A DNA stretch of 64,000 nucleotides, from assembly GCA_035236585.1 (NCBI GenBank), contig CP141139.1, positions 54,071,217 through 54,135,216 on the forward strand, given 5' to 3'. The notes under the pieces are model-generated. The model did no database searches. It was not told the origin of the DNA and saw only the letters and a list, made by a program, of their open reading frames with translations. The translations under genes and the position numbers were made by a program. Shown one piece after another: positions 1 through 13,032 of this stretch. Numbering within the stretch: position 1 is the stretch's first letter; every line of letters starts with the position of its first letter. Source of the DNA: Warburgia ugandensis (taxonomy: Eukaryota > Streptophyta > Magnoliopsida > Canellales > Canellaceae).

Positions 1-3000
1 TTTCCCCTAGATGAATTGTATGCATGCACACAGTAGGGCTAATCCCTTTGATGTCCGCTATAGTCCACCTTAAGGCTTTCTTATGTTCCCAAAGAACATG
101 AAGAAGCTTACCTTCCTGTTCTTTATCTAGTTCTGAGGGTATGGTTACAGATATGGATTTATTTGGTCCTAAGCAAGAATATTTTAAATTTTTAAGGAGT
201 GGCTTAAGGACTAAGGTAGGTGATTTTTCTACTAAAGGCAGTGGGATAGAATTTGAAGGAGGAAGTGGTTCCACTAGAGGTCCCCATTTGGAGGTATCCA
301 TTATAAGTGCATATAAATGATTATTTACCTCATCAATGGACTTGTTTATATCCAAATCACATTTAAAGTGCGCTAGATGTGCCTAAAGTGGGTCTATAAT
401 ATATGATGGTGGATTAGCATCTTGAAGTAGACTTCTAATTAAATTAACTACATAGGAATCATCTACTTCTAAGTACTGATGATCGGCATTAAAAAAATTG
501 AGCTTGACTTTCATATCATCCAATAATTATTGGGATCTAACTATTAGGGTCTGACAAAGGCTGGGTATATAAGACAATGAAATCTATAAGAATGTAAAAC
601 CAGTCCACTTATATTAGAATATCTCCAACCACACTACGTGAAATCTTTACTAATATATTTGCTAACTACAAAGTCATTTTGGTTGCCTTAAGGTCATTAA
701 GCCTTAGTTGCTCATAAACAAAAAATGGCAACAGATTTACACTGGCCCCTAAATTATTAGTGCCTTATCAATGGCATGGCTTCCAATAACACAAGAAAAG
801 GTAGGACAACATTGATCTCTAAACCTAGGAGGGGCCTGGTGCTAGATTAAAGTGCTCACCTACTTGGGGAGGAAGGCTTTTGTTTGCACAGTAATCTTGG
901 ACTTTTGTGTGCAAAGTTCTTTAAGAAACTTGTCATACTAAGGAATGTCTTTAATTGCATTGAGCAAAGGAATGTTTATTTGAACATAGTTCAACACATC
1001 CATTATCTCATTGAAATTAGTTCCTTTCTTAACCTTGTTTAGTAGCTGAGGGCGTGGAGCTTTAGGTCCATAAGGTGCCTCGACTATAGGCTAAGATGGT
1101 GAGGGAGATTTTTGTCTTTTCTTATTCTCTTATGTTTTTGCTGGTTTATTCTCCTCTATAGTTTCCTAAGTGTAACCCAACTTTGTTATCAACTTGAGAG
1201 CCACTTCTAAGGGTAATGATACACTTTGCTTGCTCTGGGGTCTTTGGATATGTGAACTTGACCCTAATTCAAAAGGCCATTAGGGTTTGGGATAGGCATA
1301 CTAGGAAAGGTTAGTTTCTTTGGTTGTTGAGGGAACTAAAAACCAAATGGCTATTGGGAACTGAAGTCCTAAGAAAGTTTTCTGTGAGGGGTTCATAGAT
1401 GGACCTCCCTGGTAACTATTCTTAGACCATAACAAGAATGCCCTACCCATCTTAGATTATAGGTCATGGAATAAGGATTATTGCAAGGGTTGCAATATGC
1501 ATTCATAGCTTTTGCTTATTCGTAAAGATAATCTATGTATTCTCTATCAGATGGACAAGTTGATGTTAAATGTGCTAGGCTATAGCAAGTAGCACAAATC
1601 CCTTCTGAAGGTTTAGTGGATGCTTTAACAACCATTATAGCATAGAGTTTAGCAATTATTGTATGAAACATATTTTCCACCTTGCCCATTCTTCCATCAA
1701 GGAGTTGAGCTTATATGGCATATCTAAGGTCACTCCTATTTCATATAAGCTTTGTTTCTTTTGAGGATGGGTATTTCTCTCTCTTTTATTGGAATAGTCC
1801 CATTGCGAGGACTTGTAAGCTAAAGTTTGAAAAAAATTCTAGGCCTCTATTTCATTTTTCAATATGAGGTCCCCTACACTAGCTACATCAACCATTTGTC
1901 TATTTTGAGGTGTTAGTGCCACATAGAAGTACTTAACTTGCTATCGTTTTTCAAATCCAAGGTGAGGGATTTTTTGCAACAATTATTCCACCTTTTCCAA
2001 CATTCATAATATTGTTCATCATCTCTTTGCTAGATATTGATAATCTCCATACGAAGGGCATTGGTCTTATGGACTAGGAAGAATTTGTTTAGAAACATTT
2101 TAGACAATTGGTCCCATGTAGCAATGAAATCGACCTCTAAAGAATTCAACCATCATTTGGCCTTAGAGTTCAATGAGAAGGGACATAACCCAAGTCTAAT
2201 GGAATCATCCTATATATTTTGAAATTTGAATGTAGCACAAATATCTAGAAATTCCTTGATATGTAAGTATGGATTCTCTCTCTTAACCATAAAATGTTGG
2301 GAGCAACTGTATCACTCTATGTTTAAGTTCAAAGTGGTTTGTGGTGGAGGGTAGTAAGGTGATGCATGATTGGGTATTTAATTGAAGTGGTGCATAGAAA
2401 TCTCTTATAGCCTTTTGCTCAACTACTGCTAATGGGTCTGCAATGGGGTTAGGAATTTGATTTTTCACCATCACCTATGGGTACATTCAATAATGTTTTG
2501 AGATCTACAACCTTGCATGCATAGGAAAAAAGACTATCTGAATGATGCAACCTAACTCTAAATATGAGTCCTAACTCTATATGATGCACAATCAATTGTA
2601 TTTGTTCATTGTTGAGCTATTTTTATAATCTTTGTAGGGTGGTAGCTTTTATAAATTGATCTAGATAGCTCCTTTTTTGTCCTTCTCGACTATTACATAC
2701 TAGTGTGGTCCTACTTTAAAGTAGTTAATACAATTCTCATGGAAGGAGGCATTTAGACCTCAACAATCATTAATGAAAAGTGTGGGAAAATCACTTAGAT
2801 TTTGCATACCCATTATAACCATGACACTTAGAAGCCACTAGAGTGACAATAAATCTCCTCCTTCTAAAAGGGTCTTACAAGCTCAAAACGTTAAGTCTCT
2901 TACCACTTGATTTTAAATTAAGTTTTTAATGGTTGGGATCATGAACATACAAGGAATTGGTTTGATTACCTAGGTGGGCCAAGGATCTAGTGATGAAATC

Positions 3001-3653
3001 TAATACTTATCTTATCAATGTTCCTATGAGGCCCTACTATCAATGTGTTTCACCCACCATAAAGTAGTAAACATGCAATGTAATATAAGAAAAGGAAACT
3101 AATGCCTACCTATATGCTATATAACAAAGTAACCTTTGTTAAATAGGTATAATCTAATGCAACAACCCTAAGTAAGATGTAAAAAGTATAATGAGTGACC
3201 CTAATATATATGAATTACACTACCAACAAATATGCAAACCACACTAAATGTTACTACATAAGAAAATAAAAGAGAGTGAGGAAAGCTTATAGTAGGGTTT
3301 TTTATGGAGATCAAATGTGGACCACCATACCCTACACTTGGCCTGCATTAGTACAACCCATTTAAAATGAAATAAAGAATTGAAAATTACAATGGAACCT
3401 CACTACAATTACACTCCAAAACCTAATATAAGAAAGCCATTAAATCCTAATTAAGTTGATGAAGCTTTGGCCTATAAGATTGTTGATGCTCGTTTTGCCA
3501 AATTCCCCTCGCACAAAACAAAGAAAGATGGTTAATTTCTAAGTAATTAGAAAAATATGCAGATATGATCAAAAACCACAATACAATGTAGCCTAAGACT
3601 ATGACTTAATATAAAAAATCTAAACAAAGATCAAACCACAAATCAGTTGTGAC

Positions 3654-3671
3654 TCCCTAGCAATGGTGCCA
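3654..3671 (-). promoter_or_regulatory. Primer-binding site, tRNA-Asp type
   Basis: Read on the minus strand this is TGGCACCATTGCTAGGGA. It resembles the Athila-type site complementary to the 3' end of tRNA-Asp and follows the LTR edge directly, which fixes the element's orientation. Confidence 0.75.
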
Positions 3672-3677
3672 AAAACA

Positions 3678-5389
3678 TGGTGTATCTTTAAAATTACTCG
3701 CAAGCCCACAAATCAAAGCAGTAATTTGCACATGAGAGAGGTCAATCCCATGAGAAATTTCACGGAATTTTCAATTGATTGGATCTTATTTACGTTGCTT
3801 ATCATGACCAAAGAAAAATGGTTTTAGTTTAACTAGGAATTTAAGCATCATGGAATGGGAAACATGCATAAAATTAGAAACACGAACTAAAGGAAACTTT
3901 CTAAAAATAAAGATTTTCAATAAAATTGGAAACTTTCCTAACTAACATCCATTCAATAAAAGAAACTAGTGCAAAGCTAGAATGAATGAATCTAGGAAAC
4001 TATAATTGAGGAAACTTGCTAAAAATGAAACTTTCCTAAACTAACACTTTCCTGCACCTAAAACTTTCTAAAACTAAATGAGAAGTTTTCTAAACTAACC
4101 TAAGATGCAAATAACTAAACAAATAATGCTAAAATAACATGAAACAAGGGAACAAAATCCACTTAAAGGAAAGTCACCCAATTACCATGTTTAGGACTCA
4201 TGTAGTTGTGCACATGGTTCATGAGTGAGAGATGGCCAGAAATTATGGATTAAAATCTAACTAACATGAAAACTAATCAAAGCACTCACTAAAATAACTA
4301 AAAATATAAATGGACTTCTAGAGACTTCTAGACATTGCACATGAAACATAAGATGAAAAATTCTAGCAATATGGCCTATATGAAACTCAAATCAAGTAAG
4401 GTAGAGAAAGAAACTTAACAAGCACTTTTCATGGGTTTTTCATGTAGAATGGCAAAAAAGGTAAAGAGAAAAGAGGGAAAAAGATAGGAAAAATGACTTA
4501 GTTTCTCTCTTGATTGGCCCACCTTTATGGCCCCCATTAGCCCTTGTCCCTTATGACGTCAAGGTAGTCTCATAAGCCCTATTAGTCCTTCTCCCTTATA
4601 GTGTCAGGGTGGTACTTTTGATGATGGGTGGGTATTCCCCAAAACTATTAAGCAGGAAAATAACCACGTTTCTCTCTTGATTAGTCCACCTATGCATATC
4701 TTGCAAAATTCCTTTTAATTATCCCATGAAATCCAATTTTAGCATGTGGAGAATTGCTTGAAATCTTCATCCAATAATGCATTTCCATGTGGCATTGGCT
4801 ATGTTGGCTTGATGGATCACTTTGATGGCTCCTTTGGCTTGGCTTGAGTGGCTAATTCCCTTAGCTTTAAGGCTTGAATGGCTTGCATGAGCTAACTTAG
4901 GTTCCCTTATTTTCTGGTTAAACATGGAAACCACATTCATGGCTTCAATTCTCAGGTAAAGGTGGTGGAATTGCATTGGTTTTTGCATGGCCCATTTTAA
5001 TCTCCTTTTATGCTTCCAATTGCTTTCTTGCTTGCATTAAGATGATCTTTAACCTTGAATTAGCTTTGAAATGTTGAAATTTAGATCTTTGGTCTTCTTT
5101 TGATCTTGATCCTCAAATCTTATCTTACTTGATCTCGATCATTGAATCATCTTCTGAACACCTACGAAAGAATAGAAATCCTAATTAAATCCTAAAATAT
5201 TTTCATCATTGACATATATGCTTTGAATATGCTCCTGAACTTTCTAAATATCAAACTTTTGAATTATTAGGTTAGAAACGTACGTGTTATGAAATTCTGA
5301 AAAAAAAAAAAATACATAGGAATAACACTATAATTTATAACAATGGATTACTAATTGGGTGCTTTTTATACAAAATTAAACACTTATCA
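3678..5389 (-). repeat. 5' LTR of the Athila-like element
   Basis: The LTR runs from TG at 3678, next to the primer site, to CA at 5389; on the minus strand it begins TGATAAGTGTTTAATTTTG. The length is about 1.7 kb. Short internal duplications are visible, for example TTTCTCTCTTGATT at about 4500 and again at about 4670. No second LTR is in the window, so the boundaries come from terminal dinucleotides and primer-site position only. Confidence 0.6.
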
Positions 5390-7260
5390 CTACCTCTCTA
5401 ATCTTCATGATTTGATGCACTTATCAAGTCACATGTATTATACATTCTCACTTACCATTCAATGTTCATTATTTCTAATCATATAACTCTAGATCCTTAT
5501 TGATTTGGGTAATTTGGTGTTTAGTTATCAATAATTATAAATTAGGTTCCCTTAATCTTTGTCTAATCTTCGATCTTAGCTATAGATTCTGGATCAACGG
5601 TATATATGACTTAACTTTTCACAATCCTTATTGATCAGTGTTATTATTATTATTCTCCCAATTCCAAAGTTAGTTGATTGATCTAACAGTCAGATCTATT
5701 CTTGATCAATCAAATGAATGGTTCTAATGACTTCTAAAGTCCAATTATTGGATCATTCTCAATACTCTTTTATGTGCCTTAACCATGTATTATGGGTTTC
5801 GTATAACTAAATCCATCATATTTACATTGTTTTCTAAGATTCATATGTGTGTTACTAGTTAATCTATTGATCTAATGGTCATCGGTCAGATCTATAACTC
5901 ATATTTTATTTGATAATTCGAGTCATAATCTATGCTTAATTCAATGATCTAACTATTAGATCTCTCAAATCACTTATCAGATCATCTACTTAATTAACTT
6001 CTAGGGCATGATCACCCTCAGATCTATAACTCATATTTTATTTGATAATTCGAGTCATAATCTATGCTTAATTCAATGATCTAACTATTAGATCTCTCAA
6101 ATCACTTATCAGATCATCTACTTAATTAACTTCTAGGGCATGATCACCCTCTGATCTGGCTGATCTAGATTGTTTTATTATTTTTGGGTTTTGATCTCAT
6201 CATGATGTGATCAAATCTTAAATTTCGTATATAATTGGGTTCATGCTATCAAGACAAATCCAAAGGATGTCTCAGATTAAAATTTGGTTTATATATCCTC
6301 TAAAATTAAAGATACTTAGTTTCATATCAATTTTAATGGTCTAGATCAAAATCTAAATTTAATGTAGAATAAAATGGTGTCGTCATAATGCACTGCATTT
6401 GTGGCATACAATCCGAATGCACCAAGATGCGTTACAATCATATCGAGTGTGCTCATTCTGGTGTGCATCCGCCTAGTGCATCCTGGTTACAAAGCCCATC
6501 AGGGACAATGCACTTCGGCCATCCATTCTTTCTTCTCTAGATTTATGGTCTAGATTGCTTAGATCAAGATGGTTTCAATGCTCTTAAGGTTTTAAGGGTC
6601 CAAGAATCCATTTGACCACTCAAATCATCCATCTGAGCTATCCTTGAAACAAGTATTTTTTTGCTAGTTCGGTTTTTCCTCGATGACATTTCTCTTTCTA
6701 GAAAAACTAACTTGGCCGGTGAGGAGAGGAGAAAAATGGAAAGATTAGAGAAGGGAGCATACCTACACATGTTGTAGGTGGAGTTTTATGGATGATGGGT
6801 CACTAGAGAAATCAAGGAGAAAAAGGGAGGGGTTGAGGGGAATGGTGAAAGGGAAGAGAGATTTGAGAGAAAGGGGGGGATGGGGAAAGGAACCAGATAG
6901 GTGAGAGGAGAAGAAATGGGGAAAATACAATGTAACTGGGGGATTAAAATGAAAAAAAAAAAAAAAAAAAAATGAAAGTTCCACCATCTGTTGCCTGCCA
7001 CCCATTTTTCTTAGGATGGGACAAGGGAGTGCTATTATAAAAAAATGCCCCCTACATTTTACACACTTTTTTATTTTAAAATCAGATAGATGGGCCTCAA
7101 TGGTAAATTATCAAAATACCCATCAACTTCAAATCCTTGTAACTTTTTCATCCAAACTTTGATTTAGGCGTTCTTAATATTGTTGGATTCCTTTTTTTAA
7201 GTACTATCCAATTAGCAATATTTCAACCCTCAATTCATCTTCTACAAATATTAATTTTTT
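5390..7260 (-). repeat. LTR-like region, probably 3' LTR of the adjoining chromovirus
   Basis: This GATC-rich, AT-rich stretch resembles in style the LTRs at 13033-15008 and 21781-23711. It lies just beyond a polypurine-like segment at the 3' end of the minus-strand pol at 7330-8784. It contains a 132-bp tandem duplication and a poly(A) run near 6952-6971. No exact edges were found, and open frames in it look fortuitous. Confidence 0.4.
5887..6150. repeat. Tandem duplication of a 132-bp unit
   Basis: The unit starting CAGATCTATAAC at 5887 is repeated from 6019 with no difference seen by eye across about 130 bases. Near-identity implies a recent local duplication inside much older repeat sequence, or an assembly artefact. 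Confidence 0.9.
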
Positions 7261-7329
7261 TAAAAATCTATCTCAAAAGTTTTGTCCCTTAAATTTTAGT
7301 ACAAAATAGGGATGACTCTATCTCATCTC

Positions 7330-8784
7330 CTCCTCTATCTCCTATGTAACCTCCTATGTAGAGTGGTGCTACTAGAGGACCTTAACTAGTGGAATGTTCT
7401 TGGTCATCAACTCATGGACCTTTCAGGCCAAAATCCATACTGCTCTCTCCTTAAAATTCAAATTAAGTCTCAACTCCCTAATTATTTGCTCAAGCACATG
7501 GGAGGGGTCTAGCACATACTTCTGCAATATTGATACACAAAAAATGTCATTAACATCTATGAGCTATAATCACAAGTCCAACTGATATGGAACAACTCTG
7601 ACCCACCTTAGGATCTCAAAAGGACCGAGGAATCTAGGACTGAGCTTCTCCTTACTTCCAATCCTTATCACTTACTTCATGGAGAAGACCTTCAGGAAAA
7701 CGTAACCCTCAACTACAAACTCCACATCCTTCCACCACTTATCGGCATAGATCTTCTTACAACTATGGGCCACCTGAAGTCACTTCCATATTGTTCGAAC
7801 CTTCACTGCACACTATTCCACCAACTAGACTTCATGAGACATCTCTCTCACACATCACTCCAGCACAGGGGTGATCAACATGTTTGCATTATAGTGCCTT
7901 TTATTGGCCATGTCAATGCTTGTGTGGTAGGTGTTGTTGTATGCAAACTGCACATGTGGTAGATGATCATCCCAACTACCCTTCCAGTCAATTGCACAAG
8001 CCCTCAACATGTCCTTTTTGTGTGCTAGTGGAAAGCTAAGCTAAACATCAACATTGACCTCAAAGCCTCATGGACACTTTGCCAGTACTTTGAGATAAAT
8101 CTACCATCCCTATCAAAGATAATAGTCAAGGGGATACCATGTAAGCTCATAGACTTCTTGACATAAAGTCTCATTAAACAATCCATTGTTTAACTCTGTT
8201 TGATAGGAAGGAAGCAGGTGGACTTCATCAATCTACCTACACTAACCTGTCCCATGTCATGTCTACTCGTAGTCCTTAAGAGAACAGCTATAAAATCCAT
8301 AGTAATATGGTCTTATTTCCACTCTAGGAGATCCAACATCTGGAACAACCCTAAAGGTCTTTGATGCTCGGCCTTGACCCAGTAACAAGTCAAATGCCAT
8401 GCGACTCATTTCCTAATATCCATCTTCATTTATTGTACTAAAAATGTTGTCTCAAATATTAGTACATCTTTGTACCTTTAGGATGAATAATGAACTATGA
8501 AAAGGTAAGCCTTCTAAAAGTAGTTCATGTCTCAACTCTCCAATTGCTAGGACTACTAGCTTGCCTTGGAACTAGATACCACCATATTGTCGTCTATTGA
8601 AGTCTAGCTTCTTTTCCAAGACCTATGTCTCTGTATCTACAACCTATGCCTATAGATCCTATCAATGGATCTCGATCTAATAGATAAGTTGGCAACCACT
8701 GCCCTCAACTTCCTACTCAAGGCATCTACTACAATGTTTGCATTCTGATAAGTATTTAAATTTTCATAAAATCCAGCCAATTAG
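7330..8784 (-). mobile_element. Chromovirus (Ty3/Gypsy) pol fragment: RNase H end, integrase, C-terminal end
   Basis: On the minus strand 8680-8740 encodes an RNase H/tether motif (NIVVDALSRKL). About 8050-8130 encodes an integrase core stretch (FDRDGRFISKYWQSVHEAL), and about 7380-7420 encodes the terminal motif NIPLVKV that follows integrase in chromoviruses. Only the downstream part of pol is present. The fragment ends where the solo LTR at 8785 is inserted, and no continuation was recognised on the far side of that LTR. It is strongly decayed. Confidence 0.75.
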
Positions 8785-11700
8785 TGTAATGACTCCATTT
8801 TTGTAACCTTGAAATCCCATGTTGGTAATGAAAAGTTCACTTTTTGGAGATAAGGGTATTTTGGTCATTTCACTATTTACCCTAACTAGACCTAGAAATT
8901 TAGTCCTTAGAATGGTACCCTTAGGTGCGTCTCAGAAAAACGAATCCAACAAGACCAGAATCACCCAAAACGGATTACAATGAGCAAGTTATGGCCCTTT
9001 GAAGTTCAAGGGCAAAATTGTAATTAAAATTAAAACGAATTGGTATGAGAAAACAGGGACCCATTTTGATACAGGCGCCCCCTTCTTCCCAAATGTACTG
9101 CATCACCAACATTCTAGAATGTCAGTGTGCAAGGGAGAAACCACCACCATTCTGGAGGTTTCTCCACCGCCATTCCATGGCGGTAGAAACTCCCCTCCAG
9201 AACCCTTTGTAAGCTCTATAAATAGAGCTCTTGGGTGCCTCCAATGGTAGCCCAAAACCCAAGGAAAAACTGATCTGGGAGTTGTGTGCAAGAGGAGAAA
9301 ATGTGAAAAATACCCGGCCACGAACCAGGTATGCCTTAAACAACTCCAAACCCATCTCCCCCTCAGTCTTAGGATGAATATCCCTAAGTTTTTGCATGAG
9401 AAACCATGCAAAATGGGGCTCTAGGGAGCCACAATAGACCCAGGGTAGGTGCCTGGGGCGTACTGGTTTGACATGGTCGAACCAGGGTGTCTCGAGGATG
9501 CCCAGGTCACCACGGAACCAAAACGCACCCATGCGTTAAAGGAAAAGTCGACGGGCGCGTCCACGCAAACGAGGAAAGAGGGCAGAGGCTTGGTGCCGTG
9601 ACAAATGCACCGCTGACGTGGGAAGCGTTAGCATCCAAGGTTCCCGTCTCGTATGGGCCTACCATGGTGACACCGCACGTTCTACATAAGCGGAACGGGC
9701 AACCTGATGACTCCCAGGAGCATGCAACCGCACGTGCGGGCTGGTTGCCGCTCGACAAAGACGCAAGTGCGTCCCGAGAGCGGTGACGCAGGGCTCGTAT
9801 GGGCCTTCTATGTATTCTTAACACTAAAATACCCATAACTTGAGTTCTAGGACTCCGATTGAGGTGCCGCGAAAGGCGTTGTGTCCATATCGATGGCGCA
9901 GACACACCCAAACCATAAAATGCCTGATCAAGCCCCTATCTAAGGCTAGAATGACCCTTAAACCATGATAGTGGTGTGGGGCCACTAAACCTTTGCAAAC
10001 CTGACTATACCAAGGCCTAGTTAGGGACCTTAGGAGGCCCTTAAGCATGGGAATGAACCCTTAATGCCTAAGTAGTGAGGTAAACTATTCTAGAACCTAT
10101 AAAAATAGGCCACGCTAACCTTTTTCCCCTAAACCATGTCTAGGAACGTATGAGGACCAGGGGACTAACGCGATCAAAGCAAGTAGGTGTCTTATCGCTA
10201 CTAGACTTTTGAAAGGAACCCATGATGCTTTGAGACTGCATGTTTTGAGCCATGGTTGCTTTTCTAATGCATGTTTTAAGTTCTTAAGTTTCATGTCCTG
10301 TCTTTATGATATATAAACTTATGTTACATCCTTATGCACATGACCTGCTTTTGAGTTAATGTAAGAACTAGTATGCAAATGTGTCTTCATGTTTTATGGC
10401 TTTAAACACGATACTAGCATAAAGTGATTTTTATGCATTGCTCGCATATCTTGAAAAGAAATGCATAAATTGCCTAATTTACGAAGATTGCATATCCTCG
10501 AGGGTTGCCAAAAGACATTGGAGTGCCCAAAAGATGCTGGTTAGGTAGTCGTGAGGGCCAGGCAGTGTGAGGTACCCAAAGAGGACATTGGAAATGATTG
10601 CATAAATTGCATGATTTGTGATAATTGAGCTTTGGCTTTATCTTAGATGCTTTTGGGCTAGTAAGCTCGCGGGCGCTATGCCGAGAGGTTCAGGGTGGCC
10701 TCCCAGCCTCTACCACTATAGGTGGAAAGGGTACCACGCCAAAAAGGCTTGTCCTTACTTCGATTGCTGTGTGGTAACAAGGACTACCACTGGTGTCACG
10801 AAACCCGTCGAAGTGTCATATGCCCCGTGGAGGCTATGACCGAGTGTCCCTAGGTACCCGAGGACCACACAGCGCTGAGGTCGTGGGCATAGTGTGCCCT
10901 GTGTTTTCGAAGATTTACTTGCATGCATGTGGCATGACATAAGTATGGTCGACCATAGATCCATGAGTTGGATTCAGTTGAGCATCTTATGCATATCATA
11001 ATATATTTTCATAATATCTATGTTACTTTCGACTTGGATTATGTGATTCTTTAAGTCATCATTATTCTATTTTACAAAGAGGACATTGGAAATGATTGCA
11101 TAAATTGCATGATTTGTGATAATTGAGCTTTGGCTTTATCTTAGATGCTTTTGGGCTAGTAAGCTCGCGGGCGCTATGCCGAGAGGTTCAGGGTGGCCTC
11201 CCAGCCTCTACCACTATAGGTGGAAAGGGTACCACGCCAAAAAGGCTTGTCCTTACTTCGATTGCTGTGTGGTAACAAGGACTACCACTGGTGTCACGAA
11301 ACCCGTCGAAGTGTCATATGCCCCGTGGAGGCTATGACCGAGTGTCCCTAGGTACCCGAGGACCACACGGCGCTGAGGTCGTGGGCATAGTGTGCCCTAT
11401 GTTTTCGAAGATTTACTTGCATGCATGTGGCATGACATAAGTATGGTCGACCATAGATCCATGAGTTGGATTCAGTTGAGCATCTTATGCATATCATAAT
11501 ATATTTTCATAATATCTATGTTACTTTCGACTTGGATTATGTGATTCTTTAAGTCATCACTATTCTATTTTAACAATGGCTTTTAATATCAATATTGAAC
11601 ATGAGTGTCCAAACATGCACATGGTTTAAAGAACATATGGTTTAAAACATAGCATGCATTGTAAAACTAGTAGTGATAGACTCCTACTGAGTATAATGTG

Positions 11701-12058
11701 TACTCATCCAATCCTTAACATTTTTCAGATAAAGTAAACACTTAAGGACAGGATACACCCGTGACAGAGAACATCCAAATTAAGTAAAAGTAAGTAAACC
11801 CCTACCTTATCTTTTAGTGAATGTTACTTGATTGTAGTTACTCTCTATAGCTAGGGCTGTCACTAACACTTTCTTGGGAATAGAGTTGATTTAAAACTAT
11901 GCCATGGCTATATGATTTGAAAATGTGTTCTGACACTCAGGGTTTTATATGAAAGATTGCTTTCCAAAACAAAAGATTTTCATGCATTTCATATTTCTAA
12001 AATAAGAGATCTCGGCCTTTTTATGAAATTTACATCATATAAAACCCGGGTCATCACA
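8785..12058 (+). mobile_element. Solo LTR, 3.27 kb, with target-site duplication ATTAG
   Basis: The segment starts TGTAATGACTCC and ends GGGTCATCACA, so its termini form a short inverted repeat as LTR ends do. It is flanked by ATTAG at 8780-8784 and again at 12059-12063. A TATA-like box (CTATAAATAG) lies near 9215. There is no primer site, gag or pol inside, which fits unequal recombination between the two LTRs of one element. Orientation is inferred from the TATA-like box. The part around 9400-9800 is rich in GC and CpG for this window, and open frames on both strands there are by-products of that composition. Confidence 0.85.
10577..11572. repeat. Tandem duplication of a 498-bp unit inside the solo LTR
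   Basis: Copy 1 (10577-11074) and copy 2 (11075-11572) both start CAAAGAGGACATTGG and differ at only a handful of bases by eye. Each contains the same 73-codon open frame starting MIIELWLYLRCFW. That frame has no recognisable domain and is probably not a gene. Confidence 0.95.
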
Positions 12059-12063
12059 ATTAG

Positions 12064-13032
12064 TTACCCATGTGTTATAACTTATGGGGGTAAATTAGGG
12101 CTTTTAGACCAAAATTCATAACCCATGTATTTTTCTCCTAATAACCCAATAGTATGTTATTTTATGGGTCAAAAAGCTACTCCAAGGTAACTATATGATT
12201 AGTCAAGTTTTCTAAGATTTAATTAGGATTTTTTACTTTTTGTAAGATGTAAGATAGTAATCCCACGGCCAAGATCGATCGGAAAGAAATTGAAGACCTA
12301 GATCAAAAGATCAAGTCAAAGCCTCAGTATCATCACTTCAACATAAACCAAAGGCCAAGTTCATCTTGTGGACCAGTAATAGATGTGATTAAAGGAGCTA
12401 AATATGGCCAAAGTGGGCCCATGAAGTAAGTCATGCATTCCCACCACCTTTGCATGGAAGCCACTTAAGCTACCTTATCCATACAAGCCATGAAAGGTGG
12501 CAAGCTAAGGAATTCAAGCCAAACCATTCAAGATACTCAAGCAAGGGGTTGAAGACATGCAAACAAGCCAAATAAGCTTCCTATGCCAGCCATTGAGCAT
12601 AGCCAATGGAACCTTCAAAGTTAGCCATCTAAGCCATCAAGCTAAGCTAAATGGAAAGCGAGGATCGGATGAGATTCAGGAGAGTTATCCATGAGTTATT
12701 TTAGAGATAATTAAGGGAAAATCTATTAGAATAAGATGGAATGTGGACCAATGGGATATGATCAACCAATTTTTAGTTTTTTTCTCACTTTTTCCTTAAT
12801 TTCTACCTCACCCTTAAGATGCACTATGAATTTCCAAAACTATATCTCATTCCACCTCTTAGGAAACTTCCCAACTAACCAAATTTCTCAACCTAACACC
12901 TCCCACCACTTTCCTAACCTATCCCCACTCACTTTCCTAAAACAACAAGCCTTCAATGGTTTTGGAAGGGGGGAGATGCTCCTTCCTTAAAAGGTGGCAT
13001 CTCCCACCTACTTCCCTTCCTTAATCCCAGGC
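12064..13032. repeat. Unassigned repeat between solo LTR and chromovirus LTR
   Basis: The pol homology to the left does not resume here, and homology to the right-hand LTR of the next element begins only near 13033. Runs rich in CAAGCCA-like words (about 12480-12640) recall, on the opposite strand, a stretch of the Athila-like LTR (about 4780-4880). It may be an old LTR fragment of that kind. No gene is visible. Confidence 0.3.

Larger units (their letters stand above)
1..5389 (-). mobile_element. Athila-like Ty3/Gypsy element, partial, 5' end on the right
   Basis: On the minus strand the first 120 bases encode the entry to a Ty3/Gypsy reverse transcriptase (HKKALRWTIADIKGISPT). Further right come a protease-like stretch (about 540-760), a cysteine-containing patch near 1510-1600 and a capsid-like gag region (about 1860-2480). 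An untranslated leader, a primer-binding site and a 5' LTR follow. The order fits an element reading right to left that continues beyond position 1. The leader and gag resemble those of the plus-strand element at 25.5-32.5 kb, so the two look like one family in opposite orientation. It is an old fossil with many breaks. The clade call rests on the pol motif, the tRNA-Asp-type primer site and the long leader. Confidence 0.8.

Noticed and set aside
6763-7005. Minus-strand frames with long Phe runs and Pro/Ser-rich sequence
   Set aside because: They come from a poly(A) tract and a purine-rich tract on the plus strand, so this is low complexity rather than a protein.
9103-10048. Overlapping open frames of 74-136 codons on both strands
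   Set aside because: They lie in a GC- and CpG-rich part of the solo LTR, overlap each other antisense and resemble no family I know.
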